Shown here piece by piece: positions 61,572 to 64,000 of a stretch of DNA of 64,000 bases. The stretch spans positions 342,593 through 406,592 of the forward strand of contig NZ_LAIJ01000002.1 of assembly GCF_001449115.1 (NCBI RefSeq), written 5' to 3'. This DNA is from Occallatibacter gabretensis (GTDB lineage Bacteria; Acidobacteriota; Terriglobia; Terriglobales; Acidobacteriaceae). Under the pieces are notes generated by a model that saw only the letters and a program-made list of their open reading frames with translations, did not search any database and was not told where the DNA came from. Each line of letters starts with the position of its first letter. Within the stretch, counting starts at the first letter, position 1. The position numbers and the translations under genes are program-made.

Positions 61572-63845
61572 TCAGGCGAGGGTAATCGCCGCGACTTCGT
61601 AGTCTTCAACGCGTGGCATGGTGAATCGCAATATCTGACTCTCCAGATGAAACGGTAAATTTTGCCCAGCCTGCAAGAGTTCCACAGACTTTACTCTCAC
61701 GTTCTCCGGCAGCTGCAGTCTTATGGTCTGCGGGCCAAGTGGGTAAGTCGATTGCATCCATCCATGATGAGCATTGGGGTTGGTGTAGTTGAGCAGATGG
61801 ACGGAATATCCGGGGGCTGTCTCCCAGCAGAACATCTCCATGAAGCCTTCGCCTTCGATGTGAACAACGCTTTCGTCATTCGTAATCCAACGTATGGTGT
61901 TGTGCAACAGACGTAGCAGATCTCCGTGGCCGGTAAGCCAGTAAGTGCGCTCGATATCTCCGGGAAAGTAGGCCACGCGGCTGCGGCCCGATTCACGCAG
62001 GACCACTGCGGGTTCATCGGTGTGCGGGACCGCCGGATAGGCCAGCTCTGGCGGATAGCGCACGAATCCCGGGACGACTGTGAGCACGGGCTTCTGCACT
62101 GGCTTGAGAGGAATGCGATTCTCCGCGCCGGGGATCCAGTTAGTGTTGGTGAACCCTTCAAGAATGGGGTGGGGGATAGGGTGCAATGGGACCTCGCCTG
62201 GTGTTTCAATGCGGGCATAATATGGATTGCCATTTGTGCCAATGACGTTTCCGGCCTTGTGGATGCCGAGAAGATCGGCGAGTCCAAAATTCTCCCGCTG
62301 ATTCAGGTTTTCGTCGTAGAGACTGGTCTCGAAGCTGGCCATGATCGATCCGCCAGACTGCACATAATTGCTGATCTGCCCACACTGGCGGTCACTCAGC
62401 ATGGCGATATTTGGCAGCAGGAGAGCACGATACTTGCTGAGTCGTTCCGGCTCAAGCCGATCTTCATGTACGAAGTCAAATGCGAAACGGCCGCGGAGGA
62501 GCGCATCGTAGATGCCTTGCATAGTCTCATGCATGTAGGCACGTGAGCGCACCGTAGCGGGGCCGGGATAGAGAAGCTGCGTGCTTTGTCCTATTACGAC
62601 TCCGATGTTGGCTATGGAACGGCGGGTGGCGAAATGCGCGTCGTGCTTGGCCGTCCAGCGGAAATAGTCCACGCCAACCTTCTGCCAGCGACGGTCTTCT
62701 CCAAAACCATTCTCAGAACCGACGAAGTGATAATAGGGAGCCATGCCACTGGCAAGAGATTCGTTGAGCCACATTCGCGCTTCGGCAGGATTTTTTGACG
62801 CATTGCGCCAGCCTGGATTGCCGGTGGAATACGCAGCGGTAACATTGGCGGCAAACTTGCCGTCGAGCACGGCATTGCAAACTCGGCCCTGCAGACTGCA
62901 TCCCCACACAGCAGCATCATCATAGGTGCGCCCCTGATTGTCGGCCTGGAACCATGCAGCAACTTTGCCGAGGCGATCGAGATTGGGACCGCCGCGGACA
63001 TTGCCACCTGAGTTGGCGAAAAAGAAGCTGTCCTGCTTTTTCTCTTTGGCGATGGCGTCATATCTCTGCCAGAGATCGAGAACGCGCTCGGTGAAGACAC
63101 GCCAGTAGGCTGGAGTGCCGGCGGCCGGCAGCTTGCTGCAGACGGCGCAGTAACAGACGGGCAGAGCGCCAAGCGGCGGCCAACCGTTGGTGTAAAAGCA
63201 ATCGACATCGTAGAGCGAGTTGATCTCTCGCATGATGGCCGGAATGTAATCGTCCATGTAGGTGGAGAACATGCATGTCTTGAAGAGGCGCGGTTCTTCG
63301 CCGCTGAATTGCACGGACCCATCCTTGCTGCGCATGGCCCACTCCGGATGTACCTCGAGCGCATCTTCCCAATTAAGATCGGGGCTCATACGCGCGACGA
63401 CGCGCATATTGCGTTTCTTTGCGGCGGCTATGCACTCGCCGAAAAAATCCCGTCCGTTCAGGAATTTTCCATGGCGATGGAACTTCACCTTGGACGGGTA
63501 AAACGCCAGAATGCCGGTGACGCTGATGAAGATGACGTCCACCTCGGCGGAGTGCCAGTAATCGGCCCACTCCTCAACGTTCATCACTGCCGGATCATGC
63601 TCCGTCATGTTGCTCTGTCCCACTCGGCGAACTCTCTTCTGCCAGGGCTCGGCAGCCGGGTCAATCGCTGGCATCCGTTGCGGTAGCGAAGTGAGCTTCG
63701 GTCTAAGTTCCGGACTAGACCCGCTCCTGGGCGCGACGACTGTTTCCTCTGCGGAGAGAGTCGAAAATGGGCGAAGAGCGTCCATCGCGGTTGCGATTGG
63801 AATGACACCCGCGCCTGCTTTGAGAAATATGCGACGGTTGAACAT
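61572..63845 (-). CDS. Tat-exported glycoside-hydrolase-like protein with beta-galactosidase trimerisation-like domain
   Basis: The 757-residue protein begins with a twin-arginine signal (NRRIFLKAGAGVIPIATA). The N-terminal half looks like a TIM-barrel hydrolase (YWHSAEVDVIFISVTGILAFYPSKV, RVVARMSPDLNWEDA, DVDCFYTNGWPPLG). The middle (ALLLPNIAMLSDRQCGQISNYVQSGGSIMASFETSLYD) matches the beta-galactosidase trimerisation domain found in GH42 and related proteins. The C-terminus is a beta-sandwich. The closest known types are hypothetical glycosyl hydrolases of the GHL6 kind; catalytic acids are not assigned and the sugar is unknown. GAGGGAG supports the start. Confidence 0.75.
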   Translation of the reverse strand: MFNRRIFLKAGAGVIPIATAMDALRPFSTLSAEETVVAPRSGSSPELRPKLTSLPQRMPAIDPAAEPWQKRVRRVGQSNMTEHDPAVMNVEEWADYWHSAEVDVIFISVTGILAFYPSKVKFHRHGKFLNGRDFFGECIAAAKKRNMRVVARMSPDLNWEDALEVHPEWAMRSKDGSVQFSGEEPRLFKTCMFSTYMDDYIPAIMREINSLYDVDCFYTNGWPPLGALPVCYCAVCSKLPAAGTPAYWRVFTERVLDLWQRYDAIAKEKKQDSFFFANSGGNVRGGPNLDRLGKVAAWFQADNQGRTYDDAAVWGCSLQGRVCNAVLDGKFAANVTAAYSTGNPGWRNASKNPAEARMWLNESLASGMAPYYHFVGSENGFGEDRRWQKVGVDYFRWTAKHDAHFATRRSIANIGVVIGQSTQLLYPGPATVRSRAYMHETMQGIYDALLRGRFAFDFVHEDRLEPERLSKYRALLLPNIAMLSDRQCGQISNYVQSGGSIMASFETSLYDENLNQRENFGLADLLGIHKAGNVIGTNGNPYYARIETPGEVPLHPIPHPILEGFTNTNWIPGAENRIPLKPVQKPVLTVVPGFVRYPPELAYPAVPHTDEPAVVLRESGRSRVAYFPGDIERTYWLTGHGDLLRLLHNTIRWITNDESVVHIEGEGFMEMFCWETAPGYSVHLLNYTNPNAHHGWMQSTYPLGPQTIRLQLPENVRVKSVELLQAGQNLPFHLESQILRFTMPRVEDYEVAAITLA

Positions 63846-64000
63846 CGGTACTCCCTCGTTATCTATACGAAGGAAGTCTACTCGCCAGCCGCGACGTAGA
63901 GCATGTGGCGTGGAGGAAGAGCCAGGGCCGACGCATCTTAATTGCTATATGAGTGGAGGGTGATAGCGGTTGAGATGGAGGGATGAACAATCCTTTGAAG
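63846..64000. other. Upstream region of the Tat-exported protein gene
   Basis: These 155 bases at the window end hold no gene start or repeat that I can support. They should carry the promoter of the leftward glycoside-hydrolase-like gene. Confidence 0.3.

Overview
The window reads as a chromosomal segment of a GC-rich Acidobacteriota bacterium, probably from the Terriglobales/Acidobacteriales. This is an inference. It rests on the combination of a B. subtilis-type succinate dehydrogenase, a nuo cluster with two NuoM genes and no nuoEFG, intergenic REP-like hairpins including a CATCCTGAGCGAAGTCGAAG element, and many secreted glycosidases. No rRNA gene or CRISPR array was found.

Region 1 (1-24726) is an integrated conjugative element whose left end lies outside the window. 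Its right end is a 58-bp copy of the 3' part of a tRNA-Leu(GAG) gene (24669-24726). Next to this lie a tyrosine integrase, a small excisionase-like protein and a LysR regulator. A leftward VirB/Trb type IV secretion operon follows (VirB2, B3, B4, B9, B10, lipoprotein, B5/TrbJ, B6, B8, B11). Then come a probable oriT region flanked by two small candidate ribbon-helix-helix proteins, a TrwA-like accessory protein, a coupling protein and a MobF relaxase. The relaxase keeps its N-terminal catalytic domain but loses its helicase part at a junction near 8698. Beyond that junction lies a leftward cargo operon: a DJ-1/PfpI protein, an SDR without the catalytic tyrosine, a RidA protein, a cytochrome P460, an alcohol dehydrogenase, an exported alpha/beta hydrolase, an MmgE/PrpD protein, a nitronate monooxygenase-like enzyme, an ECF sigma factor and the start of a secreted protein. 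A 26-bp perfect palindrome precedes this operon. The content suggests catabolism or detoxification of an oxidised or nitrogen-containing compound, but the substrate is not visible.

Region 2 (24777-34934) is mixed chromosome: secG, a metallo-hydrolase, a repeat-containing surface-type protein, an aminotransferase, a HAD phosphatase, a PagL-like lipid A deacylase, an NTF2-like protein, an alpha/beta hydrolase, a large GH3 beta-glucosidase with a PA14 insert, and rdgB. Region 3 (35004-41338) holds sdhC, an AhpD-like gene, sdhA and sdhB, with a cluster of REP-like hairpins between sdhA and sdhB, followed by an AT-rich non-coding stretch and an outer-membrane beta-barrel gene.

Region 4 (41399-53482) is a twelve-gene leftward complex I operon in the order nuoA-B-C-D-I-H-J-K-L-M-M-N. 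The NADH-input genes nuoE, F and G are absent, there are two NuoM genes, and one of these lacks the lysine expected in the TM7 proton-pumping site. Region 5 (54013-64000) holds a five-haem cytochrome with a TPR tail, an orphan PD-(D/E)XK nuclease, two tandem small cytochromes c, an orphan ribbon-helix-helix protein, an OmpR-type two-component system bracketed by 55-bp direct repeats, and a Tat-exported glycoside-hydrolase-like protein. The points most worth following are the tRNA-Leu element with its truncated relaxase and palindrome-controlled cargo, and the unusual two-NuoM complex I.
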